This document shows, piece by piece, positions 34,510 to 44,290 of a stretch of DNA of 64,000 nt. This DNA comes from Actinernus sp. WN-2022 (lineage: Eukaryota > Cnidaria > Anthozoa > Actiniaria > Actinernidae), in assembly GCA_030867875.1 (NCBI GenBank), contig JAOWCC010001501.1:25293036-25357035 (forward strand), in the 5' to 3' direction. Position 1 is the first letter of the stretch; every line of letters starts with the position of its first letter. The position numbers and the translations under genes were made by a program. A model generated the notes under the pieces. It had not been told where the DNA came from and searched no databases. It worked only from the letters and a program-made list of their open reading frames with translations.

Positions 34510-35520
34510 ATGCATTTTACGGAACGGTTTAAAATGCGTGAACGAAATTGTATTTCATTGAGGGTTGAAAACAATCATGTTCTCCCCAGAATTAAAGGCT
34601 CAAGCATTCCAAAACGGAACTTGCCGGTTTCGTCCGATAACATTTTGTCTGAAACTGACTTGTGGCGATATCCGAAAAGGTACCACAGAAACTCCTCGAA
34701 CAGAGTTTCCGACGAAATCACGTTCAAACCGATGCCCTCGGATCCTCGTTCGAGTTTAGCTTTGCTGTGGTCGAGAGAAATTACTGAAGATTTGAAACTA
34801 CTTACCTACGGGAAAGCACAACGGCGGAATTCATCTCCGGCTGAAACGAAGAATATCAAGGAGTATATAAGGACTTATGCGGATGAAAGAACTATTGGTT
34901 GCCCTTTAGATGGGGAAAATATAATACTGACAAGTCTAAGAGAGCGGAAAGTTCAAAAACAGATAACAAAGTCCCAACATTCAGTTGGTCTGCCTCTGAT
35001 GTTTACTAAGGATGTTGTTATTGCGCGAGGGAACCCCGTATTTTTCCCATACGATTCTGCAGATACAAGCCAGCTCTACAGCTACAAACCGGAACACAGC
35101 GAGGAACAAGGGCAGAAAATAAAGTACATGGGTCCACGGGTAGTCCAAAGGCACAAGGTATGCCTGCCGCAAGGGGAAAGCTCTCGTTACGTACGCCCAA
35201 AGCCATTGAGACGGAAGGAAGCAAGCGATGAATACGATCTGTCACCGCGGAATATACACGAAAACTCTACGCACGTATGGGAAAGGCATGTTCTGGAATT
35301 AGTCAGCAAGAATACCGCACAGTGGATAGCTAGCCAATGCTCGACCGGAAATCAAAGAAACAGGTTGATTAGCTATCTGGATGAGCTGTATGGGGAAGGA
35401 GATACTGAGAATCATGGCACAGCGAGCGTAAGAAAGCTGCTGGATAACAACGATGATTGTATTACTGTACAAAAGAAAAAAGAAGAACAAGAACTGGTGT
35501 TAGAAAAGGGCGAGGCCTGA
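34510..35520 (+). CDS. Uncharacterised gene C, single-exon 336-aa protein
   Basis: ATG at 34510; an in-frame TGA lies nine bases upstream (34501-34503), so this is the full open frame. It ends at TGA 35518-35520. The N-terminal half is basic and low-structure (WRYPKRYHRNSSNRVSDE, TYGKAQRRNSSPAETKN). The middle has GNPVFFPYDSADTSQLYSY. A compact, probably helical segment at about residues 266-304 (HVLELVSKNTAQWIASQC, then QRNRLISYLDELYG) is the best candidate for a conserved domain. The C-terminus is Lys/Glu-rich. No signal peptide or membrane segment. I do not recognise the family. The long frame in an AT-rich region supports a real gene; a recent retrocopy is possible given the lack of introns, though I see no poly-A tract after it. 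Confidence 0.75.
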   Translation: MHFTERFKMRERNCISLRVENNHVLPRIKGSSIPKRNLPVSSDNILSETDLWRYPKRYHRNSSNRVSDEITFKPMPSDPRSSLALLWSREITEDLKLLTYGKAQRRNSSPAETKNIKEYIRTYADERTIGCPLDGENIILTSLRERKVQKQITKSQHSVGLPLMFTKDVVIARGNPVFFPYDSADTSQLYSYKPEHSEEQGQKIKYMGPRVVQRHKVCLPQGESSRYVRPKPLRRKEASDEYDLSPRNIHENSTHVWERHVLELVSKNTAQWIASQCSTGNQRNRLISYLDELYGEGDTENHGTASVRKLLDNNDDCITVQKKKEEQELVLEKGEA

Positions 35521-35555
35521 ATGCTGCAGTCAGTGATGGCATCATGCAGTAGAGA

Positions 35556-35721
35556 ACTTAAGCACCAGACGTGACGTCACAAGACCGAAGGAGACTGGAT
35601 CAAAAACGGCGCCCAACACGCGAGGACGGGAAGACTCTTGTTTTGACGTTTGTGACTTGACGTGACGCAGGTGATGACGTCAAAACGCGCCAAAATAGGG
35701 AACTTTTATGGTGCTTAAAGT
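35556..35721. mobile_element. MITE in the 3' flank of gene C
   Basis: ACTTAAGCACCA and TGGTGCTTAAAGT are inverted ends. TGACGTCA (CRE-type octamer) sits inside each arm (35572-35579 and about 35674). It starts 35 bp after the gene-C stop codon and so may lie in its 3' UTR. Confidence 0.7.
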
Positions 35722-35772
35722 CTGGTTCACCCTCGTAGTAATGCATTAATCATTATAGCAGTACTTGTTCTT

Positions 35773-35997
35773 AGAGTAGATTTCGTACGAGTGGCACAAA
35801 CTACGGTAATGACTACGGCACGGTTATTGTACGGCATGCCTTGACTTTGAAATGTATCCCATTGTTTTTATCTTTCTGATCCAATCAAATTACAGAAATA
35901 CGGTACAGTAAGTTAAAGTACGGTTACGGTAAGGGTACGGACTGCCGTAAGGCTGTGGACATGCCGTAGTTTGTCCCACTCAAACGAAATCTGCTCT
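35773..35997. mobile_element. MITE with AGAGTAGATTTCGT ends
   Basis: AGAGTAGATTTCGTACGAGT mirrors ACTCAAACGAAATCTGCTCT. Subterminal TACGGTA/TACCGTA-type repeats lie at both sides (ACAAACTACGG / CCGTAGTTTGT). Confidence 0.8.
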
Positions 35998-36236
35998 CTC
36001 ACACACAATTACCGCACTGAGTCTGTGTATGTTGCTTGTGTTTGATGCTTGTGTCGCTAGTGTGAATCAGGCTTAATGATCATAAAGATTCGCATTTTTC
36101 GGCGAGAAGTTTTTGGCCAATCATTGAGATTTTTTGGGCCATGTATTTCCTGATATTGAACTGAGTAGTATCAACACAGAACAGAATTCCAAGCATGATA
36201 CATAATTTGTAACATTTTCTTGTCTTCATAATTTAT

Positions 36237-37138
36237 AGCGGAGCTCCCACGCGGGCCGAACGCGAGAGAAGCACCATACATATAGCACGAGAGGGCCATT
36301 TTAGCACAGGAAGCCCAAGCTCTGTTTATGTAAATTTTTAAATCTGGTTTTTCGATAAATATACTGTAATAAAGTGAATAAAACTTACCTGGTGTCTATG
36401 ATCTGTGTCTTGGCTGTGTCTGTACGAGTTTCAGCGAATTTGGGCGAATTTTGAATCCCTTACTCTTCATACTATAGAAGAAATGAAAGGTAGGAGACGA
36501 ACTTCAAATCTCGGGTTCAAAGCCACTCACGTTTGGGTCGATTTTTTCACGAATATCGCATCGATTTTACATTCTATCCCCATCAGCATACGCCGTGATA
36601 AATTTCCAGTCTATCTGTGCCAACCAAACGAAGATATCTGTATTTGCCGAGCTACAATCCACTATTGAGTCCGCCAAAATCTCTCCATAAGCAGCCATCT
36701 ATGCCCGTGACTCGCCAAAGTGGTGCCAACACAGGAAACCAAAGCTCTGTTTATGGCTGTTGGGAATTTTTAAATCTAGCTTTTCGATAAATATATTGCA
36801 ATAAAATGAATAAAACTTACCTGGTGTTTATAGCCTGTGTCTTGACTATGTTTGTATGCAGTTGCAGCGAATTTAGGCGAATTTTAAATCCTTTCTCTGC
36901 AACTAACGAAAGCTAGATTTAAAAATTCCACAGCTCACAGATCATAGACACCAGGTAAGTTTTATTCACTTTATTACAGTATATTTATCGAAAAACCAGA
37001 TTAAAAAATTCCCATACAAACCCTTATAAATAAAATTTACATAAACAGAGCTTGGGCTTCCTGTGCGTGCACTATTTATTTTCATGAATTAATTCCCAAT
37101 TCATATTTTCTTCGTATTTGATTATTGGGAGCTCCGCT
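36237..37138. mobile_element. 0.9-kb palindromic element with splice-donor-like motifs
   Basis: Ends AGCGGAGCTCCCA and TGGGAGCTCCGCT. About 150 bp of arm are present as two direct copies (36305-36470, 36735-36895) and one inverted copy (36915-37070). Each copy contains CTCTGTTTATG, TTTTTAAATCT, TTTTCGATAAATAT and AATAAAACTTACCTGGTG. The reverse complement of the last is CACCAGGTAAGT, a perfect consensus 5' splice site. Confidence 0.8.
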
Positions 37139-37502
37139 CATAGGCTATATATTATAACTTGCATTAAGAGAGGATAAGTAAGAGAGAGAATCTCGATCCA
37201 ATACGGGAGCTTGTGCAATGATATAATGTCGAATAAAATTTATTTTTGTACAAAATATTTTCGCACCATTTCGCGCCATCAGACTGTTGTCGTGCGATGT
37301 CGCACTTTGCTTCAACTGCTTCCGGTTACTAAAACTAGATTTTATTAGACATTATCATCCGAACACCGCGCGTTCTTTGTCTGATATTTTGTTGCATACA
37401 ACTATAGCTACAAGGGTTGTGATTGTTATTTTTTTTCATGGTGAAAAGACACAGGACTAGCAGTCGGAAGCAACCATTATTTTCTAATTGGTGGGTTGCA
37501 CT

Positions 37503-37576
37503 GGCGGCCATGTTGGTTGGTAGGAACAAAAGAAACCACATTTGCTTCTTTTGTTCCTACCAACCAAGATGGCCGC
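37503..37576. repeat. Hairpin with near-perfect arms
   Basis: GGCGGCCATGTTGGTTGGTA and TACCAACCAAGATGGCCGC flank GGAACAAAAGAA / TTCTTTTGTTCC. Confidence 0.85.
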
Positions 37577-37652
37577 TACGCTTTTGTGATTGTATTCCAT
37601 TAGCAATGATTGCAACCCAAGAATACTTGTCTCCATCTAAAAAGATGATTAT

Positions 37653-37858
37653 CAACCTCGTTCCCAGGGGTCTTTACGCGCCTAACCAAGATGGCGTCGA
37701 TTCCCTGGGAACGAGGTTGGATGATTCTTACCAACCTCTTTCCCAGGGGTCTTTGCATGTTTTTGTTGACGTGAAATTCAGGATGAATATCAAGCGTTCA
37801 AAGTATTATCGACGCCATCTTGGATTAGGCGCGTAAAGACCCCTGGGAACGAAGTTGG
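37653..37858. mobile_element. Foldback element with CAACCTCGTTCCCAGG ends
   Basis: CAACCTCGTTCCCAGGGGTC pairs with GACCCCTGGGAACGAAGTTG at the other end, with TTTACGCGCCTAA / TTAGGCGCGTAAA next inward. A partial extra arm (CTGGGAACGAGGTTGG at 37701-37718) makes it a nested or doubled copy. Confidence 0.8.
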
Positions 37859-38010
37859 ATTCTTACAATTTTACGCTCGGTCAGTAGTCATAAATAAACA
37901 GTGTAAATAAACAGAAAAGTATAATTCCATTCCTTTAAGGTTTTCGGGAAAAGCGAAAATTTATGATAATCTGTTGCTGATCAGTGGTGGAAGTAATATG
38001 TAAAACATTC

Positions 38011-38121
38011 GGAGCTGTTTTAGAAGCGATTTCTAAATACAGTGAGAGGGGGTTGAAAACCGAGGTTTCTCAACCCTTAGCTTCTCACTGTATTTAGAAA
38101 CTCGCTTCTAAAACAAGCTCC
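38011..38121. repeat. Hairpin inverted repeat
   Basis: GGAGCTGTTTTAGAAGCGA and TCGCTTCTAAAACAAGCTCC; inner stem TTTCTAAATACAGTGAGA / TCTCACTGTATTTAGAAA. Confidence 0.85.
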
Positions 38122-38507
38122 AAGTGTTTACATGGCTTCTCGAACTCCACTTTAATGATAAAATTAGCGATCTAAGAGTCTTGAAATGCGAGCTGTATTT
38201 GTAAACGATTTCTAAATGCTCGTCATGGTCATTCACTCATGAATTATTAATGATTTGAGAACTCTATACGAATGTTCGTGAAGATAACGACTTGTCCGTC
38301 CCATTTTGGGGTAAGATATTTCTCATTTTCAACATCAACTAGGCCTCTTTTTCCTTCGGCTTTCCTTCGACCATGAGGCCGACGGTTTGAGCCACACTCT
38401 TAACGCCAATTCTTATTTCCATCTTTTCGTTCAGTTCTTTTCGCCGTGTAGTCATACTTATGATGTAACCTTGTAGCTTAATTAGGTCTGTCACATGCAT
38501 GAATATT

Positions 38508-38592
38508 GATGCCCAATACCAGAGGAAGATCACTAGTGACGTAGATGACATTTCCAAATCACTAGTGATGTTCTTCTGATATTGGGTATCAA
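38508..38592. repeat. Hairpin inverted repeat
   Basis: GATGCCCAATACCAGAGGAA and TTCTTCTGATATTGGGTATC with inner ATCACTAGTGA on both sides. Confidence 0.8.
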
Positions 38593-39033
38593 GATACACG
38601 CACGTATGACCCGATTGGCTCCTGAACTAATTAATTATTCATGAGTTTGAGGAATATTACTTCCAAACCGTAGAATCAGGCTTGCGTCGATTATAAAAAT
38701 ACAATTTTGCTGATTAGATCCGGTGCTTCTACTTCGTCTGCCGATTCTTGCACATTTTTAGTAATCACAGAAAATACGCCATTTAACTGCATGCTTGTAC
38801 ACGTTGTCAGTTCATCTCCCTAGGTGCTTACCAAACTTAACTGAAAAAAACGTCGTTGTAGTGGCGACGCTAGGAGCAAGGGGTGTGTGTCAAGGGCATA
38901 TTGCAGCGGCATATTCTCACAATATCGGCAATCTACAATATTTTACATTGTTGTATCGCGAGTTGCGCAACATTGTGCGCAATATTTTGAGAAGGGTTTG
39001 ACACGCTGCAACATTGCGTGGAACGTGGAGTGT

Positions 39034-39210
39034 TGACGCGGTCAGGTGGCCTTCACCTCTCAAAACCTTGCATTTTATTGGACCCCATTTGGATTGCAGT
39101 GACAAACAATTCCATTGTTTTAGGGTTAGGGCTAGTATTGTTTCCGGGTTAGGCATTGTCTATAGCCAGTACTATATGTTCCAGGTTCCGAAGGCCGCCC
39201 CGACGCGGTA
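39034..39210. repeat. Dispersed repeat with TTAGGG-containing core, copy 2
   Basis: Shares ATTGTTTTAGGGTTAGGG and GTATTGTTT with 6857-6900, and has GACGCGGT at both edges as an apparent inverted/direct end pair. Confidence 0.5.
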
Positions 39211-39406
39211 GAACTCGACCTCTTTTACCACATCAGCAGCTATTGCTTATTAATCATCACGACTCACAACGAAACGATAACTATTTTCAATGGCATGCGG
39301 AGAAGAGTCCCCCAAACAACAAGCCAAAACATTTTGCATTTTCAGTCTTGAAATAGGCCGTCTTTGACATGAAGTATGATGTGCACATGTTCATCAACAA
39401 CAACGA

Positions 39407-39412
39407 TTTATT
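39407..39412 (-). terminator. LINE polyadenylation signal
   Basis: AATAAA on the minus strand, after GGGTAC and just before the GTTGTTGTTG tail. Confidence 0.6.
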
Positions 39413-39567
39413 GTACCCACAATAAGAAAAATATAATTATTACAATCATAAATTTAAATATTTAAAGGGCACTGGGTTCCCGAAATAACCAGAAAAGCTA
39501 AAAATGCCAGGAATCCAGTTACATGCAGTAATTTACAATACTAGGTCGGAGGTACTCAAATACATAC

Positions 39568-39603
39568 ACACACACACACGCACGCAAGCACACGCACACA
39601 CAA
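39568..39603. repeat. CA/CG-CA microsatellite in the LINE 3' UTR
   Basis: Alternating CACACACA with CG and AAG interruptions. It lies inside the element, not at its end. Confidence 0.85.
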
Positions 39604-39765
39604 ATACTAAATCTACCAAAGCTTATTAATATATTACATAATACAGTTTACAGAAGATAAATGTGTTAATAATTACAGCTTAGTATTTTGAGAATGAAAG
39701 AAGCAGAATTCAGTCTTATTAGCTTTTCAATGAAACATATCGAACAACAGAATGATACTAGGAGA

Positions 39766-42700
39766 CTAATATTTGCATAGGAATTCTGTTTTTAGGTTTT
39801 CTTTAAATTTCTTGAGGGAGGTGGATTTGACATGTAAATCAAATGAATTCCACACTTTGGGCCCTTGAAACCTTATATTGAATTTGCCATAATTTGTTCT
39901 TGCTCTAGGAAGATAATAAGACTGTCTAGCTGCAGATCTTGTGTTATAATTGTGAATACTTCCAACTGAGGTAAAAAATGTATTAAAGACTGAAGGTAGC
40001 ATTTGATTGTGGAACTTGAACATAAAAACTGCAATATGTAGTGTAACAAGATCACGCAGCTTAATAATATTTTGTGACTTAAATAAAGGGCTTGAGTGTT
40101 CATCAAATTTTGAAAAGGTCATAATACGCAAGGCCTTTTTTTGAAGAACAAAGAGAGGTTGAGTAGTTGTCGGGTATGTGTTACCCCAAACGATTATCCC
40201 ATATATCAAAAAAGGGTAAATGAGGGCATAATAAAGGTTGGTTAGGATACTAATGTCTACATAATAACGAAGTTTAGATAATATTCCAACACTTCTTTTT
40301 ATCTTTTTGGCAATGTATTCAACCTGTAATTTCCAACTAAGATTTGAATCAATTAATATGCCAAGATATTTAATGCATTTCTCTTGTCGTAATTGCTCAT
40401 TATTCAATGTTAATGCAAAATTGGACATTAATTTCCTTTGAGGAGGATGAAACAGAACAAAATTAGATTTTTCTATATTTAATGAAAGCTTATTAGCACA
40501 AAGCCAGATGTGAATATTGGCTAAATCATTATTAATACTAGATTGTAGTATATCAAGATTCTTATGTTTACAAAATAAATTAGCATCATCAGCAAAAAGG
40601 TGAAAGTCAAAGAGGGATGAACAAAGATGAAAATCATTAATATAAATTAGGAATAATATTGGACCCAGGACAGATCCTTGGGGAATACCGCAGGAAATAG
40701 TTGATTGGGTTGAAGTTACATTATTAACTGTTACAGTTTGCTGCCGGTTACTAAGATATGAGGTAAACCACTTTTTAGCTACACCTCTTATACCATAGTA
40801 CTCCAGTTTTTTTATTAAGATTTCATGATTAACCGTATCAAAGGCCTTGCTAAAATCTAAAAAAAATCCACACGAAAAATCACGCTCATCAATTGCTGTT
40901 TGTATTTTTTCAATTATACTAAGTACTGCATGGTCAGTGGAATGTTTAGTACGAAAGCCAAATTGCTTGTCAAATAAAACGTTTTTTCTTTTAAGAAAAT
41001 CTAGCAGTCTGCTACATACAAGCTTCTCTAAGAGTTTATTGAAAATAGAGAGGAGAGAAATTGGACGATAGTTGCACAGGCAGGTTTGAGAATCTTTTTT
41101 ATATATAGGTATTACGTTGGCTATTTTAAGACTGGTCGGTACTATCCCAACTGAAAAAGAAACATTAAACAGGGTTTCTAGAGGCTTTGAAATTACGGTT
41201 TTAAGAATCTTGAGAACAGAAACAGGTATACTAAAAGGGCCAGCAGCCTTACCAATTTTAAAGTTAGCAATCTCTATCTCAATTTCATTAGTAGTAACAG
41301 GGAACATGTAAAAACTATTACATGATGGATGCTTTAAGTAATCTAATGGTGATTTCTGAACATCTGGTATTAAATTAGCGAGATTATTTCCTACATTTGC
41401 AAAATATGCATTAAAAGCATTGGCAATCATTTTGGGGTCAGTTATTTCTGAATTATTTTCAACAATTTTAACAGCCTTCAAACTAGCCTTCGGCTTAAAA
41501 TGTATTATTTCTTTAATTCCATTCCAAACTCTTTTGCTATCATTGATATTTTCTAAAAAATATATATTATAGTATTGTCTTTTACTAATCTTTAAAAGGT
41601 GATTTACTTTGTTTCTATAGTATTTAAATTTAGAGTGGTAATAAATAGATTTTGTCTTTAGATATTTCTTATATAATCTATTTTTTACTTGTATAGACAC
41701 TTTAATTGCAGGTGTTATCCAGGGTTTAGACTTAAATTTCAATTCTCTTCTTGATATTTGCTTTATGGGGATATGTTTATCTATTATTCCTGATATTTTA
41801 TCATAGAAGGAATCAAACATACCAGATGGTTCACAATCAGATGTAAAAACAGTTTCCCAGTTAATGGATTGTATTTCATTAATCAAGGTTGTTTCCTCGA
41901 ATTTAGAGTAATCTCTCTTATAGATTTTTACACTAGGTGGGAGAGTGGAAAATTTATTGAAGATAATAAAATTAGGCAAATGATCTGTTAAATCATATAC
42001 TAAATTGCCACTAATAATAAAATGTTCAATTGAATTAAAGAATATATTATCAATCAACGTAGACGAGTGGTCAGTAATTCTGGTAGGCTGTAAGATTTGT
42101 GGTTGAAAAAAAAAAGAGCCAAGAGTATTAATAAAATTTTCAGAGCCAGCATGGGAATCATATTTTAAAAGGTCAATATTAAAATCTCCCATAATCAAAC
42201 AAAGTTTATTTTCCCGGTGGATTTGATCAATGGTCAAGTTGATATAGTCCATAAAATTATCTAAATTTCCGTTTGGATGCCTATAGATTACTCCACATAT
42301 TAGGTTAGGTTGGTCTTTAAAATTAATTTCTATCCAGAGAGTTTCAAAATCAAGATTAGAAGTAGTAAATTTTGATCGAATAGTGAAATTTAAATTATTT
42401 TTAACATAGAAAGCAACACCTCCTGCATTTGAAAGACTGGGTTCGAAAATAAAATTATATCCTGGTATGTTGGTATTTGTCAAGGCCTGTTTATCAGCTC
42501 TAAATTTAATTTCTGATAGTCCAATCAAGGAAAATGGAAAATTTAGTTCAGATAACATATGTATTAAGTTATCATGGTTAGCTGCTAAGCTTCTTATATT
42601 GCAGTTTAGAGCAGAAAATGCTTTAAAGTCTAATGAGCATTCAGTAATATCGTGATTACTGTTAAACTCATGAGTGCTATAGTAGTTAAAATTATGATCA

Positions 42701-42822
42701 TCTGGCATATTCAAATCAATATCTGAATTCGTAAGGTGAGGAATGTTTGAGGCTAAAGAAGTTATATTAAGGAAAGGCAAATTATCAAGTTGCGAGATCC
42801 TGTCAGAGATATTATTTGTCAT
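39766..42822 (-). CDS. LINE ORF2: endonuclease and reverse transcriptase, 1018 aa
   Basis: ATG at 42822; a TAG lies in frame 18 bases upstream. An N-terminal leader is followed by an apurinic/exonuclease-type endonuclease at about residues 68-290: NCNIRS at 73-78, Glu104 in GLSEIK, YRHPNG at 180, GDFNID at 212-217, STLIDNI at 254-260, Asp280-His281. Reverse transcriptase covers about 500-800: NYRPISLL at 584, FGFRTKHSTDHA at 621, FLDFSKAFDTVNH with Asp656, GIPQGSVLGP at 712, FADD at 743-746 as catalytic pair, then KYLGILIDSNLSW. The C-terminal part has YGIIVWG and KKALRIM. No RNase H or zinc knuckle seen. It nicks target DNA and primes cDNA synthesis (target-primed reverse transcription). All catalytic residues I looked for are present. 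Confidence 0.93.
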   Translation of the reverse strand: MTNNISDRISQLDNLPFLNITSLASNIPHLTNSDIDLNMPDDHNFNYYSTHEFNSNHDITECSLDFKAFSALNCNIRSLAANHDNLIHMLSELNFPFSLIGLSEIKFRADKQALTNTNIPGYNFIFEPSLSNAGGVAFYVKNNLNFTIRSKFTTSNLDFETLWIEINFKDQPNLICGVIYRHPNGNLDNFMDYINLTIDQIHRENKLCLIMGDFNIDLLKYDSHAGSENFINTLGSFFFQPQILQPTRITDHSSTLIDNIFFNSIEHFIISGNLVYDLTDHLPNFIIFNKFSTLPPSVKIYKRDYSKFEETTLINEIQSINWETVFTSDCEPSGMFDSFYDKISGIIDKHIPIKQISRRELKFKSKPWITPAIKVSIQVKNRLYKKYLKTKSIYYHSKFKYYRNKVNHLLKISKRQYYNIYFLENINDSKRVWNGIKEIIHFKPKASLKAVKIVENNSEITDPKMIANAFNAYFANVGNNLANLIPDVQKSPLDYLKHPSCNSFYMFPVTTNEIEIEIANFKIGKAAGPFSIPVSVLKILKTVISKPLETLFNVSFSVGIVPTSLKIANVIPIYKKDSQTCLCNYRPISLLSIFNKLLEKLVCSRLLDFLKRKNVLFDKQFGFRTKHSTDHAVLSIIEKIQTAIDERDFSCGFFLDFSKAFDTVNHEILIKKLEYYGIRGVAKKWFTSYLSNRQQTVTVNNVTSTQSTISCGIPQGSVLGPILFLIYINDFHLCSSLFDFHLFADDANLFCKHKNLDILQSSINNDLANIHIWLCANKLSLNIEKSNFVLFHPPQRKLMSNFALTLNNEQLRQEKCIKYLGILIDSNLSWKLQVEYIAKKIKRSVGILSKLRYYVDISILTNLYYALIYPFLIYGIIVWGNTYPTTTQPLFVLQKKALRIMTFSKFDEHSSPLFKSQNIIKLRDLVTLHIAVFMFKFHNQMLPSVFNTFFTSVGSIHNYNTRSAARQSYYLPRARTNYGKFNIRFQGPKVWNSFDLHVKSTSLKKFKENLKTEFLCKY

Positions 42823-42917
42823 TATTACAAACAGCCCCTAAACAAGGGGAATATAAAACTAAAATTGGATCGTCTATAGTTAGCGTAACTTACAAGAGTT
42901 TAATCGCATAACTATAC

Positions 42918-43685
42918 TTATCTTGACAGTAATTTGACAAGACAGTCCCTGTTCTTGATGCTGATCACAGGGGCGTCTTGGTCTTTGCGAATAAAGCTTT
43001 TCCCATTTAGTGTCCACGCGAAAGCATACTTGAGGTTCTTCTTAGCTTTCAAACAGTGACCAAATAGCTCTTTGTTCCTTTCCGTTAGGCTTTCATTAAC
43101 ATAGATGTGATTCGAAATGCCAGTATAACCAAGATCTTCAACGGTGTAGTTCTTCAGCTCCTTACGTGCTCGATAGAATTTTTCTTTGGTATCACGTCGC
43201 ACAAATTTCACTATGATCGCTGGGATCGTTCTCTTTCCCTTGTATCGCTTGCTTATAGGGAGACGATGGCTGACTGAGATGTCATCTTCATCTATATCGA
43301 CTCCCATGAGCTCTCCGATCTTTGTCACAAGATCGTTGGTATTCTCCTCTCTAGAATCATGTGCTGGAGGGATGCCTTGTATTTCGACACACTCCCTCCT
43401 CGAGTATTGCTCCATGTCGTTGTGGGCTTCTTTAAGTTTAATTAAGCTGTCTTCCAGCGACTGTACAGCAGACTTCAGTATTTTATTTTCCGCTATTATT
43501 TCTCTTCTCTCTGACTCCTGTTCATTCATCTTGGTAATAACTTCCTCATATTTAGCATTGGACATGTCAATGAACGACATAATTTCTTCGAGTCTTCCGC
43601 TTAACTCTGTAACCTTCGAGTTCAATGGTGCCAGCTTCTCATCTAGTAAGCTTCTCAATTTATCAGCGGTAATGAAATCCGGCAT
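42918..43685 (-). CDS. LINE ORF1: coiled-coil RNA-binding protein, 255 aa
   Basis: ATG at 43685 chosen; the frame runs further upstream only with a TTG. The N-terminal half is a heptad-rich coiled coil (DEKLAPLNSKVTELSGRLEE to SLEDSLIKLKEAHNDMEQYS), followed by the RRECVEIQGIP motif and an RRM-like half (IPAIIVKFVRRDTKEKFYRA). The C-terminal domain ends KNRDCLVKLLSR. This is the layout of L1-type ORF1 nucleic-acid chaperones, here in an element of the CR1/L2 type. It ends (TAA) 95 nt before ORF2. Confidence 0.85.
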   Translation of the reverse strand: MPDFITADKLRSLLDEKLAPLNSKVTELSGRLEEIMSFIDMSNAKYEEVITKMNEQESERREIIAENKILKSAVQSLEDSLIKLKEAHNDMEQYSRRECVEIQGIPPAHDSREENTNDLVTKIGELMGVDIDEDDISVSHRLPISKRYKGKRTIPAIIVKFVRRDTKEKFYRARKELKNYTVEDLGYTGISNHIYVNESLTERNKELFGHCLKAKKNLKYAFAWTLNGKSFIRKDQDAPVISIKNRDCLVKLLSR

Positions 43686-44074
43686 GGTAGAACACGTAAC
43701 ATTCAAACAATAAACATCAAAGGACAATATTGAGAAAAGGATGAACGCTAAATAACAGCTAAATAACAGCTAAATAGATGTTAATTTCAGCGATAGATGT
43801 CGATTTCAGCGAGCGATGAAACATGGCTTCCATCCTGTCCGACCGCTGACCGCTCAGTACCTTGATCTCTAATTAGTTTTTCTTCAATGTCAAAATAACA
43901 AACTCCAGAAAGAGAACGGCGAAAAATATAATTGGACTATATAACGCGAAACATCAAATAGGGTACATACCTTGGCGATAATGGTGAAGATTATTACGAT
44001 AAATTTAGTGAAATAATAGAGGCTTTTCGTTTTAAATATTTAGTCAGAGATATTTAGCGTTTTTTTTTTTATTA

Positions 44075-44290
44075 ATTGATACACTTATTGCTGGTGTGAT
44101 CCATGGTTTGGTCATATTTTTGCTTCTTTATTACAAATTGTTTAGGGGAGCATGGCTACGACGCTGCTCATTTTTGAAAGGACTCAAATATTTGGTCAAC
44201 ATTACCATTTTGGGGAAGTATATCTTTTCAGTCAATGGCTTGCATCTCATTTAATAGGTTGGATTCATTGAGACTAGAGTAATTTTACAG
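44075..44290 (-). pseudogene. Decayed fragment of a related LINE ORF2
   Basis: The minus-strand reading gives YSSLNESNLLNEMQAID, a stop, then DQIFESFQK, a stop, and TKPWITPAI-like residues. These align with YSKFEETTLINEIQSINW ... SKPWITPAI in the intact ORF2. Same orientation, several stops, about 200 bp. Confidence 0.75.

Larger units (their letters stand above)
39396..43860 (-). mobile_element. Full-length two-ORF non-LTR retrotransposon (LINE, CR1/L2-like)
   Basis: Minus-strand element: a CG-rich 5' leader (to about 43860), ORF1 (42918-43685), a 95-nt gap, ORF2 (39766-42822) and a 370-nt 3' UTR with AATAAA (39407-39412) followed by a short (GTT)n tail near 39396-39404. Both ORFs are open from ATG to stop, so the copy is young and possibly retrotransposition-competent. 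The ends are estimates; I could not read a clean target-site duplication. Clade assignment to the CR1/L2 group is from domain order and the post-RT motifs, by inference. Confidence 0.85.

Noticed and set aside
37423..37836. 137-codon plus-strand ORF
   Set aside because: It runs through two palindromic elements; the coding frame is an artefact of the arms.
40847..43713. Plus-strand frames of 62-175 codons across the LINE
   Set aside because: They are antisense shadows of LINE ORF1 and ORF2.
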